Counted from the first letter of the stretch, positions 50,952 through 59,232 are shown. The stretch: DNA of 64,000 nucleotides from JBBWZH01 sp035544115 (GCA_963714145.1 OY970235.1:1302001-1366000), one strand, 5' to 3'. The notes: generated by a model from the sequence alone, not told the origin. Translations and numbers: made by a program.

Positions 50952-52949
50952 ATGGTGGATCCGTGGTCCCGCTGCTCGCCGGCCGACCGGGCGGTGATCG
51001 AGGGCTTGCAGGGTCGGGTGGAACCGGTCGCGCCGGACGAGTTGATCGAGCGGCTGCACCGCCGGTACGCGGCCGGCGGCGCCGAGGTCGCGGTGGTCGA
51101 CCGGGGCCGGGAGTGGACGTACGCGCAGCTGGGCGAGTGGGTGCACGGGCTGCGCGGCCGGCTTCGGGAGGCGTACCCGGCCGGGCCGGGGCGGGCCGTG
51201 TTCGCGGTGACCATCGACCGGTCGGTCGAGTTGATCGCGGCCGTGCACGCGGTCGCGCTGAACGGCGACGCGTACTGCCCACTCAGCCCGGACGACCCGG
51301 CCGCCTGGCGGGAGTCGGCGATCGCGCGCAGCGGCGCCGTCGCCACCCTCGTGCCCGCCGGCCCGGCGCCTGCCGGAGGCCTGGTGCCTGCCGGCAGTGT
51401 GGCGCCGACACTTGCCGTCGATCGGTGGGTGCCCGCGGCAACGCCGGGGGACCCGGCGACGCCGGGAGGCTCGGCAACGCCGGGGGACCCGGCAACGCTG
51501 GGGGACTCGGCGACGCCGGGAGACCTGGCGACGCCGGGGGACCCGGAGGGAGTCGCCGCCCCGGCGCGGCTGGGGGCGGATGATCTTGCGCAGGTGATCT
51601 TCACGTCCGGGTCGACCGGGCAGCCGAAGGGGGTGCGCTGTACGCATGTCGGCTTCGCGAACCGGGTTCGCTGGATGCAGCGCGCGTTCCCGCTGACGGG
51701 TGCGGACCGGGTTGCGCTGAAGACGCCGGTGACGTTCGACGTGGCCGGGTGGGAGCTGTTCTGGCCGCAGTACGCCGGGGCGCGGACCGTGGTCGTACCG
51801 CCGGGGGAGCATGCCTCGCCGGAGGCGCTGATCGCGACGTTCACCAAGCACCGGGTGACCGTCGCGCACTTCGTACCGTCGATGCTGCGGTTGTGGTTGC
51901 GGGCCGGTGGGGCCCGGCGCTGCCCGGACCTGCGGCTGGTGTTCTGCAGCGGTGAGGCGCTGACCGCGGACCTGGTCGAGGAGTTCACGAAGCAGTCGGC
52001 CGCGCGGCTGCACAACCTGTACGGGCCGACCGAGGCAGCCATCGACGTCACGCACTTCCCGGCCGGCGCCAGGTCGGACGGGGCCGGCCCGCGCGACCCG
52101 GTGCCGATCGGCCGCCCGATCGACAACACCCGGATGTATGTGCTCGCGCCGGACGGGACGATCTGCCCGCCGGGCGAGCTGGGCGAGGTGTGCATCGAGG
52201 GCGTGGGCGTCGCGGCCGGGTACGCCGGCGCGCCGGCCGCCGAGCAGCGCCGGTTCGACCCGCTGCCGGGGCTGCCGGCGCCGCCGGGCTGGCGCTCGTT
52301 CCGGACCGGCGACCTGGGCCGGTACACCGCGGACGGGCAGGTCGAGTTCGCCGGCCGCCGCGACGACCAGGTCAAGATCCGCGGCCAGCGGGTCGAGCTG
52401 GGCGAGGTGGCGGCGGCGCTGCGGGACCACGAGCTCGTGCTCGACGCCTGCGCGACGGCGTACCAGGGCGGCACCGGGCGGCAGTGCCTGGCGGCGTACG
52501 TGACGATCGACCCGGCCAGCGACGTGCCGGACCCGGTCGGCACGCTGGCCGAGCACCTGCTGGGTACGCTGCCGAGCCGGTCGGTGCCGGCCCGGATCGT
52601 GGTGCTCGACGAGCTGCCGCTGGGCGCGCACGGGAAGGTGGACCGGGCCCGGCTGCCGCTGCCCGCGCGGACCCGGCCCGACCTGCGGCAGCCGTACGAG
52701 CCGCCGGCCGGCCGGCTGGAGGCGATCATCACCGGGGTCTGGGCGCACGTGCTGGACCTGGACGAGGTCGGCCGGGACGACACGTTCACCGACCTCGGCG
52801 GCGACTCGCTGGCCGCGGTGGAGGCCTGGTTCCTGCTCGGTGACCGGCTCGGCCTGGACCACGACAGCGACCTGCTCGCCGCCGTGATCATGCAGGGTGA
52901 CACGGTCGCGGCCGCCGCCCGGATCGCCGCCGAGGGCGGCCTGGGGTAG
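50952..52949 (+). CDS. Free-standing NRPS adenylation-carrier (A-T) didomain, predicted serine-activating
   Basis: The 665-residue protein has a full adenylation domain: A3 FTSGSTGQPKG, A5 NLYGPTEAA, A7 FRTGDLGRY, A8 GRRDDQVKIRGQRVELGE and A10 LPLGAHGKVDR with the catalytic Lys. A carrier domain follows with Ser619 in DLGGDSLAA as the phosphopantetheine site. Reading the specificity positions against GrsA gives D-V-W-H-F-S-L-I-D-K, which is a known serine code. There is no condensation or thioesterase domain. An in-frame 18-bp minisatellite lies at 51438-51545, between A2 and A3. The product would be seryl-S-carrier for transfer to another partner. Confidence 0.93.
   Translation: MVDPWSRCSPADRAVIEGLQGRVEPVAPDELIERLHRRYAAGGAEVAVVDRGREWTYAQLGEWVHGLRGRLREAYPAGPGRAVFAVTIDRSVELIAAVHAVALNGDAYCPLSPDDPAAWRESAIARSGAVATLVPAGPAPAGGLVPAGSVAPTLAVDRWVPAATPGDPATPGGSATPGDPATLGDSATPGDLATPGDPEGVAAPARLGADDLAQVIFTSGSTGQPKGVRCTHVGFANRVRWMQRAFPLTGADRVALKTPVTFDVAGWELFWPQYAGARTVVVPPGEHASPEALIATFTKHRVTVAHFVPSMLRLWLRAGGARRCPDLRLVFCSGEALTADLVEEFTKQSAARLHNLYGPTEAAIDVTHFPAGARSDGAGPRDPVPIGRPIDNTRMYVLAPDGTICPPGELGEVCIEGVGVAAGYAGAPAAEQRRFDPLPGLPAPPGWRSFRTGDLGRYTADGQVEFAGRRDDQVKIRGQRVELGEVAAALRDHELVLDACATAYQGGTGRQCLAAYVTIDPASDVPDPVGTLAEHLLGTLPSRSVPARIVVLDELPLGAHGKVDRARLPLPARTRPDLRQPYEPPAGRLEAIITGVWAHVLDLDEVGRDDTFTDLGGDSLAAVEAWFLLGDRLGLDHDSDLLAAVIMQGDTVAAAARIAAEGGLG
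51438..51545 (+). repeat. In-frame 18-bp tandem repeat, six copies, inside the adenylation gene
   Basis: Six 18-base units encode variants of the hexapeptide ATPGDP, residues 163-198. They lie in the linker before the A3 motif. The reading frame is kept and no stop is created. Such minisatellites can vary in copy number between strains. Confidence 0.8.
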
Positions 52950-52955
52950 CGGACG

Positions 52956-53951
52956 GTGCGCAGGATCCTGCCGTTCACGCAGCCGTTGGCGTACGCGTAC
53001 CAGTTCTACGCGTTCCCGCTGGGCATCCTGGCCGCCCGGCCGAAGGCGGCGGACTGGGTGCTGAGCAACTACCTGCAGGTCGTCTACGAGCCGACCGGTG
53101 AGGCCGCGCCGGTGCCGTTCGCGTTCTACCTGTACGACTACGCGGCGAGCCCCTGGCTGGAGACGCTGCGGCTGAACCGGGAGTGGTGCTCCCGGCCGGG
53201 TAGCGACATCACCGGCATCGTCCGGGACGCGCTGGCCAGCGACTTCTACGTGTATCTGACGCTCAACGAGCGGTACGTGCCGCAGCGGAAGGCGTACCGG
53301 GTCCGGGATTTCCCGCACGACGTGCTGATCCGCGGCGTGGACGACGAGCAGGGCACGTTCGAGCTGTACGGCTACGACCACGAGCTGCGGTTCCGGGACA
53401 GCCGGCTGCCGCAGGCCGACCTGCCGGCCGCGTACCACGAGACCGGGCCGGGGCCGTTCTACGACGTGCCGTTCACGCTCTACCGGTACGCCGACGGCGG
53501 CGGGTACACGTTCGACCCGGCGTACCTGGCGCAGGGGCTGACCGAGTACCTCGACTCGGTGAACAGCTCGCGGCACTTCCAGGGCCTGCGCGATCCGTGG
53601 CCCCGGGTGTACGGGATGGCCACCTACGACCTGCTGGCCGGGTACCTGGACGAGTACGCCCGGGGCGCGGTCCGGTACGACATCCGCAACCTGCAGGTGC
53701 TCTGGGAGCACAAGCGGATCATGGTCGCCCGGCTGGAACGGTGTGTCCAGCTGGCGCCGGCGGTCGGCGAGCTGGTGGGCGACTACCGGCGGGTGGAGCG
53801 CAAGGCGTGGGCGCTGCGGGCGCTGATGCTGGCGCACCGGGCCGGCCGCCCGGTGCGCGACTTCGGCGCCGCCGCCCAGGCGCTGCTGGCGGAGATCCGG
53901 GCCGCCGAGCGGCCGCTGCTGCAGCGGTTCGCCGCGGCGCTGGGCGGCTGA
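52956..53951 (+). CDS. BtrH-like/NRPS-cluster-associated protein, unknown function
   Basis: The 331-residue protein starts with GTG 6 bases after the adenylation gene stop. It resembles a family seen by recollection in Paenibacillus and other NRPS or aminoglycoside clusters: LSNYLQVVYEP, FYVYLTLNERYVPQRKAYRVRDFPHDVLIRGVDDEQGTFELYGYD, YLDSVNSS and VYGMATYDLL. The conserved H-D in DFPHDV is notable. BtrH proteins are papain-like acyltransferases or proteases; a Cys-His pair is not obvious here, so acyl transfer of the seryl group is only a guess. The final 100 residues are helical and charged. Confidence 0.6.
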   Translation: MRRILPFTQPLAYAYQFYAFPLGILAARPKAADWVLSNYLQVVYEPTGEAAPVPFAFYLYDYAASPWLETLRLNREWCSRPGSDITGIVRDALASDFYVYLTLNERYVPQRKAYRVRDFPHDVLIRGVDDEQGTFELYGYDHELRFRDSRLPQADLPAAYHETGPGPFYDVPFTLYRYADGGGYTFDPAYLAQGLTEYLDSVNSSRHFQGLRDPWPRVYGMATYDLLAGYLDEYARGAVRYDIRNLQVLWEHKRIMVARLERCVQLAPAVGELVGDYRRVERKAWALRALMLAHRAGRPVRDFGAAAQALLAEIRAAERPLLQRFAAALGG

Positions 53952-53961
53952 GTCGCCGCCC

Positions 53962-54026
53962 GGCAGAGCAGCCCGGCAGAGCAGCCCGGCAGAGCAGCCC
54001 GTCAGAGCCGGCCGTCAGAGCAGCCC
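53962..54026. repeat. 13-bp tandem repeat, five copies, spanning a regulator stop codon
   Basis: Three exact copies of GGCAGAGCAGCCC (53962-54000) are followed by two variants (54001-54013 and 54014-54026). The stop codon of the minus-strand regulator (54017-54015) lies in the fifth copy. Thirteen is not a multiple of three, so copy changes could shift the C-terminal end of the gene. Confidence 0.75.
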
Positions 54027-55058
54027 GCGGCGGACGGCCTCGACCCCGCCCTGGAACCGGCTGGTCGCGCCGAGCGTCGCCATCAGCTCCGAGATCTGCC
54101 GGCGGCAGGTGCGGATCGAGACGCCCAGCCGGCGCGCGACCGCCTCGTCCTTCGCGCCGGTTGCCAGCAGCTGCAGGATCGACCGGCGGGTGTCCGCGCC
54201 CACCCAGGCCGGCTGCGGGTCGTCCGGGGCGAACCGGCGGGCCTGGTTCCAGGTCTGCTCGAACACCGCGGCCAGCCGGGCGACCGCGAACGGCTGGCGC
54301 AGCACGACCGCGGGACCCCCGGTGCCCGGCCCGTCCGGCCGCTCGGCCGTGGCCGGCTCGTCGGCCGGCAGCAGCAGGCAGACCCGGCGGTCGATCAGCA
54401 CCAGCAGCAGCGGCAGCTCGGCCGCGGTGCGGAACTCGGCCCGGTCCGAGCTGACCGTGTCGACCAGCCCTTCGGTCGGCAGGTGGTACCGGGCCGAGTG
54501 CTGGTAGATCGTGCGGACCCGGGCGCCGCGCGCCTGCGCGTTGGCGTACCAGTTCGCCAGCAGCAGCGGGTGGTGCGCGCGCGGCCACATCAGCGCGAGC
54601 TCGCCGCGGCAGTAGCCGATCTCGGTGCAGATCAGCCGGTTCAGCTCGTCGACCTCGGTCACCAGCTGCACCGTGTCGACGGCTTCGGCGTCCCGCCTGG
54701 CCTCGTGCACCGGCAGCAGCATCTGCAACCGGTCCCGCAGGCCTTCGGCGTACGCGGTGCGGCGGCGTACCTCGGCCTCGATCGGCTGGACCAGCTTGGC
54801 CATCGCGAGCCGGGGCGACACGGCCCGCCAGCCGTCGTGCGTCCGGTCCCGCTCGATCACCCGCAGGTCCACCAGGGCCCGCCGGGCCCGGTCGACCTGC
54901 TCCGCCGACGCGCCGGTGAGCTCGCTGAGCCGCTCCCGGTCCCAGCTGCCGGACTCGACGACGTACTCGTAGCCCTGCCGCAGCAGGTCGTCGAAGTCGC
55001 CCCAGGCGGCTACCGGCTCCAGCACGCCACCCTCGCAGATCTCGGCCCCCGGCGGCAC
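54015..55058 (-). CDS. TrmB-like/LuxR-type winged-helix transcriptional regulator
   Basis: The 347-residue protein has an N-terminal winged-helix region (about 18-75; DDLLRQGYEYVVESGSWDRERLSELTGASAEQVDRARRALVDLRVI) and a coiled helix (IEAEVRRRTAYAEGLRDRLQ). A PLD-like sensor domain includes YQHSARYHLP, and a LuxR-type helix-turn-helix near the C-terminus includes LLATGAKDEAVARRLGVSIRTCRRQISELM. This combination is common for regulators of actinobacterial biosynthetic clusters. GTG 55058 starts it. It is convergent with the BtrH-like gene and shares the minus strand with the ABC exporter. It is a pathway-specific regulator candidate. Confidence 0.85.
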   Translation of the reverse strand: MPPGAEICEGGVLEPVAAWGDFDDLLRQGYEYVVESGSWDRERLSELTGASAEQVDRARRALVDLRVIERDRTHDGWRAVSPRLAMAKLVQPIEAEVRRRTAYAEGLRDRLQMLLPVHEARRDAEAVDTVQLVTEVDELNRLICTEIGYCRGELALMWPRAHHPLLLANWYANAQARGARVRTIYQHSARYHLPTEGLVDTVSSDRAEFRTAAELPLLLVLIDRRVCLLLPADEPATAERPDGPGTGGPAVVLRQPFAVARLAAVFEQTWNQARRFAPDDPQPAWVGADTRRSILQLLATGAKDEAVARRLGVSIRTCRRQISELMATLGATSRFQGGVEAVRRGLL

Positions 55059-55242
55059 CGCCCCGCGCGGCGGGATCGGACCCGGCGATACGAAGCGGTC
55101 GATTCGGCTCCGATGCTAGGCAGCTTGCGGCCAGCCGCGACCGGTCCGGCGGGCACCCCGCCCGTTCGCGCGGGCTTCATCTCCCGGACGTGCGGCATTC
55201 GCGGCCAGCCGGGCGGAGTCGGCCGGGCCAGGCAACGTTTTC

Positions 55243-55279
55243 ACCGCCTCGGCGGTTCGGAACCGCCTCGGCGGTTCGG
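55243..55279. repeat. Tandem 19-bp palindromic unit upstream of the regulator
   Basis: ACCGCCTCGGCGGTTCGG occurs at 55243-55260 and again at 55262-55279. Each contains an ACCGCC/GGCGGT dyad with a TC centre. It lies between the stop of the ABC permease gene and the regulator start, so it could terminate the ABC operon or bind the regulator. Confidence 0.6.
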
Positions 55280-55300
55280 CCGCTGCCGCCGTGATCGAGG

Positions 55301-56086
55301 TCAGGCCAGTTCGAGCGTCGCGGCGCTGCGGGCGCGCACCTCGAGCAGCCGCAGCAGCGTCACCCCGGCGACGCCGTACCCGACGCCGAGCAGTACCTCG
55401 GCCAGCAGCGCGGGGCCGGCGTCGGCGAGACCGCCGCCGGCGGCGAGCGACCGGGCCGCGGCCAGGCCATGCGTCAGCGGCAGCCAGCCGCTGATCCGGG
55501 CGAGCCCGGGCGGCAGCGCGTCGAGCGGTACGTCGGCGCCGCTGAGCAGGAGCAGCAGGCCGAACAGGATGTTCGACAGCACGGCCGTGTCCCGTAGCCG
55601 CAGCCCGATCGCGGCGTTGATCAGGCCGAGCCCGGTACAGCCGAAGGCGGCCGCCGCGATCGCCAGCGCCACCGGGGCGAGGGTGCCTACCCGCACCGGC
55701 ACGCCGAGCAGGGCACTGCCGGCGAGGTAGCCGAACAGCGCGACGCCGACGCCGTTGAGCAGCACCGGCAGCAGCCGGCCGAGCAGCAGGGCCAGCCGGG
55801 GCGCCGGCGAGAGCAGCAGGATGCCGAGCGTGCGCTGCAGCCGCTCGCCCACGACCGTGCTGGTCGCGCCGAACAGGCAGGGCATCGCGCTGTACTGGAC
55901 CGCGTTGCCGATCACGAAGAACGCGTCCGACCCCACGCCGGACGCCCGCCCGATGTACGCGAACAGCAGGATCTGCCCGAGCGGGGCGACCAGCAGCGAG
56001 GGGACCAGGATCCACGGCGAGGTCCAGCCGAACAGCGCGCGGTAGCTGGTGATGCCGCCGATGGTGAGGATGCGCAGCCAGTTCAT
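55301..56086 (-). CDS. ABC-2 type permease (second subunit)
   Basis: The 261-residue membrane protein has six hydrophobic helices, including TSPWILVPSLLVAPLGQILLFAYIG, LALLLGRLLPVLLNGVGVALFGYL and VLSNILFGLLLLLSGADVPLDALPP. The YxxGERLQRTLGILLLSP loop is the ABC-2 coupling signature (here VVGERLQRTLGILLLSPAPR). It is 7 bases after the first permease gene. Together with it and the ATPase it forms an exporter, probably of the cluster product. Confidence 0.87.
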   Translation of the reverse strand: MNWLRILTIGGITSYRALFGWTSPWILVPSLLVAPLGQILLFAYIGRASGVGSDAFFVIGNAVQYSAMPCLFGATSTVVGERLQRTLGILLLSPAPRLALLLGRLLPVLLNGVGVALFGYLAGSALLGVPVRVGTLAPVALAIAAAAFGCTGLGLINAAIGLRLRDTAVLSNILFGLLLLLSGADVPLDALPPGLARISGWLPLTHGLAAARSLAAGGGLADAGPALLAEVLLGVGYGVAGVTLLRLLEVRARSAATLELA

Positions 56087-56093
56087 GACCGCC

Positions 56094-56870
56094 CTAACTC
56101 AGCGAGAGGGTGCCGTGCCGGCGGGCCGAGCGCAGCACGGCCCCGGCCAGCCAGGCGCTCGCGACGCAGTAGGCGGCCGCTATCCCGGCGCAGGCGGCGA
56201 GGTCGGCCCAGGCGGGCCGGCCGGCACTGGCTGCCCGGACCGCGCGCATCCCCCAGGTCGGCGGCAGCAGCCAGGACAGCCCGCGGACCCAGGCCGGCAG
56301 CAGCGCGACCGGCACCAGGAAGCCGCACAGCAGCCAGACCGGAAACTCCAGCGCGCCGCCGAGCGCCCACACCGTCCGGTACCGGACGACCGTCACCGAC
56401 AGCAGGAAGCCGAGCACGGCGAAGGCGGCCGCGGTGACCAGGAGCGCGAGCGCGAACACGGCCGGCTGGTCCGGGGCGATGTGCGCGCCGAAGACCAGCC
56501 GGGCCCACAGCAGCGTGGCCACGATCGCGTACCCGCCGACGGTCGAGACGGCCAGCACGATCGACGCGACCGACAGCGCGAACGGCGCCGGCGCGGCGAC
56601 CAGCAGCTCCAGCGTGCCGAACCCGCGTTCCCGGCGCAGGATCGCGCTCGCGCTGGAGCTGATCGCGGTCCAGATCGTCATCACGCTCGCGCCCAGCGCC
56701 GCGTAGGTCAGCGCGTCCGGGTCGCCGCCCACCCGGTAGATCAGCAGCGCGGTGGTCGCGAAGAACATCGGCCAGACCAGCTGCATCACGCCGTCGAACG
56801 CCGACCGGTGCATCATCCGCAGCTGCAGCCACCAGGTGACGGCGACCAGCCGCAGCACCCGGCGCGTCAC
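56094..56870 (-). CDS. ABC-2 type permease (first subunit)
   Basis: The 258-residue membrane protein has six helices. RERGFGTLELLVAAPAPFAL is the coupling loop shared with daunorubicin-type exporters. GTG 56870 overlaps the ATPase stop by 4 bases (GTGA). The C-terminus (RRHGTLSLS) is polar. It forms a heterodimeric exporter with the product of 55301. Confidence 0.88.
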   Translation of the reverse strand: MTRRVLRLVAVTWWLQLRMMHRSAFDGVMQLVWPMFFATTALLIYRVGGDPDALTYAALGASVMTIWTAISSSASAILRRERGFGTLELLVAAPAPFALSVASIVLAVSTVGGYAIVATLLWARLVFGAHIAPDQPAVFALALLVTAAAFAVLGFLLSVTVVRYRTVWALGGALEFPVWLLCGFLVPVALLPAWVRGLSWLLPPTWGMRAVRAASAGRPAWADLAACAGIAAAYCVASAWLAGAVLRSARRHGTLSLS

Positions 56871-57844
56871 GCCGCCCCCTGGTCGCTCACCAGCTCGACG
56901 TACGCGTCCTCCAGGGTCGGCGCCCGGACCGCCACGGTGCCGATCTGCCGGTCGTCGAGGCAGCCCAGGATCCGCGCGGTCAGCTGGGTCGCGGGCTCCG
57001 TACGGACCAGCAGCACCTGCCCGCCGGCCCGCTCCTCGACCGTCACCGAGCACACCCCGGGCAGCCCGCGGATCAGCTCGACGGTGCCGGCCGGTACGCC
57101 GCGGCCGGACACCTCCAGCACGCTCCCGGCGCCGACCCCGGCCTTCAGCCCGGCCGGGGTGCCCTCGGCCACGATCGACCCGCCGCGGATGATCGAGATG
57201 CGGTCGCAGAGCTCGTCCGCCTCGTACATGTAGTGCGTGGTGAGCAGGATCGTGCGCCCGGCCGCGGCGAGGTCGGCGATCGTGGTCCGCAGCGTCCGGG
57301 CCGCGACCGGGTCCAGCCCGATCGACGGCTCGTCCAGGAGCAGCACCGGCGGGTCGTGCAGCAGGCCGCGGGCGATGTGCAGCCGCTGCCGCATGCCGCG
57401 GGAGAAGCCCTCGACCCGGTCCCGCTGCCGGTCGGCCAGGTCGACCAGGTCCAGCAGGTACCCGATCCGGCGCCGCTGCTCGCGGGCCGGCACCGCGTAC
57501 AGCTCGGCGAAGTAGCGCAGGTTGTCGTACGCCGAGAGCCGGTCGTACAGGCCCCGGTCGCCGCCGAAGACGTACCCGATCCGGCGCCGGACCTCCGCCG
57601 GCCGGGAGGCCACGTCGTGGCCGAGCACCCGGGCCGTGCCGGCGGTCGGCAGCAGCAGCGTGGTGAGCACCTTGATGACCGTCGTCTTGCCGGCGCCGTT
57701 CGGGCCGAGCAGCCCGTACGTCTCGCCCGGCTCGATGCCGAAGCTGATCCCGCGGACCGCCTCGACAGCCGGCCGGCGGCGACCGGACAACCCGGCCCGC
57801 TGCCGGTAGTCGCGGCGGAGCCGGTCGACCTCGACGGCGGCCAT
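56867..57844 (-). CDS. ABC exporter ATPase (DrrA-like)
   Basis: The 325-residue protein has Walker A GPNGAGKT (about 51-58), ABC signature FSRGMRQRL, Walker B VLLLDEPSIGLD and the switch His in LLTTHYM. A DrrA-type C-terminal domain of about 80 residues follows. GAGGAGAAG directly precedes ATG 57844. It energises the two permeases downstream. The exporter is divergent from the sugar operon at 58156, and a palindrome at 57934 lies between. Self-resistance or export of the cluster product is likely. Confidence 0.93.
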   Translation of the reverse strand: MAAVEVDRLRRDYRQRAGLSGRRRPAVEAVRGISFGIEPGETYGLLGPNGAGKTTVIKVLTTLLLPTAGTARVLGHDVASRPAEVRRRIGYVFGGDRGLYDRLSAYDNLRYFAELYAVPAREQRRRIGYLLDLVDLADRQRDRVEGFSRGMRQRLHIARGLLHDPPVLLLDEPSIGLDPVAARTLRTTIADLAAAGRTILLTTHYMYEADELCDRISIIRGGSIVAEGTPAGLKAGVGAGSVLEVSGRGVPAGTVELIRGLPGVCSVTVEERAGGQVLLVRTEPATQLTARILGCLDDRQIGTVAVRAPTLEDAYVELVSDQGAA

Positions 57845-57933
57845 TCTTCTCCTCGGAATTCCCGAAATCACGCTGCTCGGGCCAGTCAGGGTATGGCCCT
57901 GAGTTCCGCCGAACGGCGCCCGGCAATCGGGAA

Positions 57934-57952
57934 CTTCCGGCCTGGCCGGAAG
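57934..57952. promoter_or_regulatory. 19-base palindrome, operator candidate
   Basis: CTTCCGGCC at 57934-57942 and GGCCGGAAG at 57944-57952 are perfectly complementary around a single central T. It lies between the divergent exporter and sugar-operon promoters and is a good candidate for the pathway regulator. Confidence 0.55.
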
Positions 57953-58022
57953 CGGACAGGGCCGCCGATGCGGCGAATCCGGCGGTTCGCCGGCGCCGCC
58001 CGAAAGGGCGGTACGGGCCGGG

Positions 58023-58052
58023 TTGACGGGCTCGAAATGACGTGCCTATCGT
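58023..58052 (+). promoter_or_regulatory. Promoter of the ROK/HAD-EPSPS operon
   Basis: TTGACG (58023-58028) and TATCGT (58047-58052) are separated by 18 bases. Transcription would begin near 58059 with a leader of about 97 bases before GTG 58156. Confidence 0.65.
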
Positions 58053-58155
58053 CGCCGACGGTGGGCTCGCAAAACAGATCAGGAATGTTTCGGTCGGCCG
58101 GCGAGTTCGCCGGCACGCATTTCCTGAATTCGTCGGTGCGGAGCGGGAGGTGCGC

Positions 58156-59232
58156 GTGGATCGGGTCCCGGGCGAGACTCCCGCGCCGCTGGAACAGCAC
58201 GACATCGCCGTTGACATCGGCGGCACCAGCTGGCTGGTCGGGCGCTGGGACGGCGAGCTCCAGATTCTCGGGCACGGGCTGGTCAGCGCCCGGCCGGCCG
58301 GCACGGTGACCGAGATCGCGGCGGCATTCGCGCTGGCCGGCGCGCTGGCCGATCGGGGCGGCCCGGCCGGTCCGGTCGGTACGGCCGCGCCGCGGACCGC
58401 CGGTTGTTCGTTCGCCGGCGCCGTCGACCGGTCCGGACGGGTCGAGGCCTGGCCGAGCCGGCCGAGCTGGGTCGGCTTCCCGCTGCGTACCGCGCTGGCC
58501 GCCGCCCTGCGCGGCACCGCCGACCGGCCCGGCGCCCCGGGCCAGCCCGGCGTCCCGAGCCGGCCCGGCGCTCCGGGCCAGCCCAGTGCCCCGAACCAGG
58601 CCGGCGCCCCGAACCAGGCCAGTGCCCCGAACCAGCCCGGCGCCTCGGGCCAGCCCGGCGTCCCGAACCGACCCGGCGCCTCGGGCCGGCACGGGCCGGC
58701 CGAGCCGGCCGTGTCGATCGAGGACGACGGGTACTGCGCGGCGCTGGGCGAGTCCCGGCTGGGCGTCGCCCGGGGGCTGGCCGACCATCTCACCCTCACC
58801 CTCGGCACCGGCATCGGCGGCGCCTGGACGGTGGCCGGCCAGGTACGCCGCCCGGTGGCCGCGGGGGCGCGCACGATCGGTCACCTCCGCGCGCTCGACC
58901 AGCACCGCGTCTGCCGCTGCGGGGCGGCCGGCTGCCTGCAGACCGTGCTGGCCGACCTACCCGGTGCGGCGGCCGGCGGTGACCCGCCCGGCTGGGCCGA
59001 GGGCGGCTGGGCGGCCGGCGGCTGGGCGGCCGGGCGGCGGTTCGTGGAGGTGGTGGCCGACCTGGCGCAGGCGACCGGCGTGGCCACGGTCGTCCTGACC
59101 GGCGGGCTGACCGGGCTGCGCTGGCTCGCCGGGTACCTGCGGGACGGGTTCGGCGCCGAGGGGGTGACATGCCTGATACCGCGTCGCGGGGATCGCTCCT
59201 CGCTGCTGGGAGCGACGATCCGCTCGGCCTGA
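58156..59232 (+). CDS. ROK-family sugar kinase (RifN-like candidate)
   Basis: The 358-residue protein has the phosphate-binding DIGGTSW near the N-terminus (Asp20), LTLGTGIGGAW near 213-223 and the ROK zinc motif GHLRALDQHRVCRCGAAGCLQ. IEDDGYCAALGE replaces the more usual GNDANAAALGE, keeping an Asp as possible base. It should phosphorylate a hexose or amino-hexose; RifN is the kanosamine kinase of the rifamycin set. GTG 58156 has GGGAGG 5 bases upstream; GTG 58150 is in frame too. An 18-bp minisatellite encodes residues 124-176, a Pro/Gly insert not typical of ROK proteins. The next gene overlaps by 64 bases. Confidence 0.85.
   Translation: MDRVPGETPAPLEQHDIAVDIGGTSWLVGRWDGELQILGHGLVSARPAGTVTEIAAAFALAGALADRGGPAGPVGTAAPRTAGCSFAGAVDRSGRVEAWPSRPSWVGFPLRTALAAALRGTADRPGAPGQPGVPSRPGAPGQPSAPNQAGAPNQASAPNQPGASGQPGVPNRPGASGRHGPAEPAVSIEDDGYCAALGESRLGVARGLADHLTLTLGTGIGGAWTVAGQVRRPVAAGARTIGHLRALDQHRVCRCGAAGCLQTVLADLPGAAAGGDPPGWAEGGWAAGGWAAGRRFVEVVADLAQATGVATVVLTGGLTGLRWLAGYLRDGFGAEGVTCLIPRRGDRSSLLGATIRSA
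58525..58683 (+). repeat. In-frame 18-bp tandem repeat, about nine units, inside the ROK kinase gene
   Basis: Units encode a hexapeptide of pattern [G/N/S]-[Q/R]-[P/A]-[G/S]-[A/V]-[P/S], residues 124-176, starting with a five-residue partial unit. The period equals that in the adenylation gene 7 kb away, but the peptide differs. The insert lies between the two ROK subdomains. Confidence 0.8.

Larger units (their letters stand above)
57845..58155. other. Divergent control region between exporter and amino-sugar operons
   Basis: These 311 bases hold no gene. They contain a 19-base palindrome (57934-57952) and a plus-strand promoter (58023-58052), both listed separately. The region between 57960 and 58020 is rich in CGGCG runs. 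It is the natural site for control by the cluster regulator. Confidence 0.55.

Noticed and set aside
50045..53837. Very long minus-strand open frames (about 980 and 1060 codons) opposite the ATP-grasp to A-T region
   Set aside because: Their translations are Arg/Pro/Ser-rich without motifs, while the plus strand holds complete, recognisable domains. High GC content produces such antisense frames.
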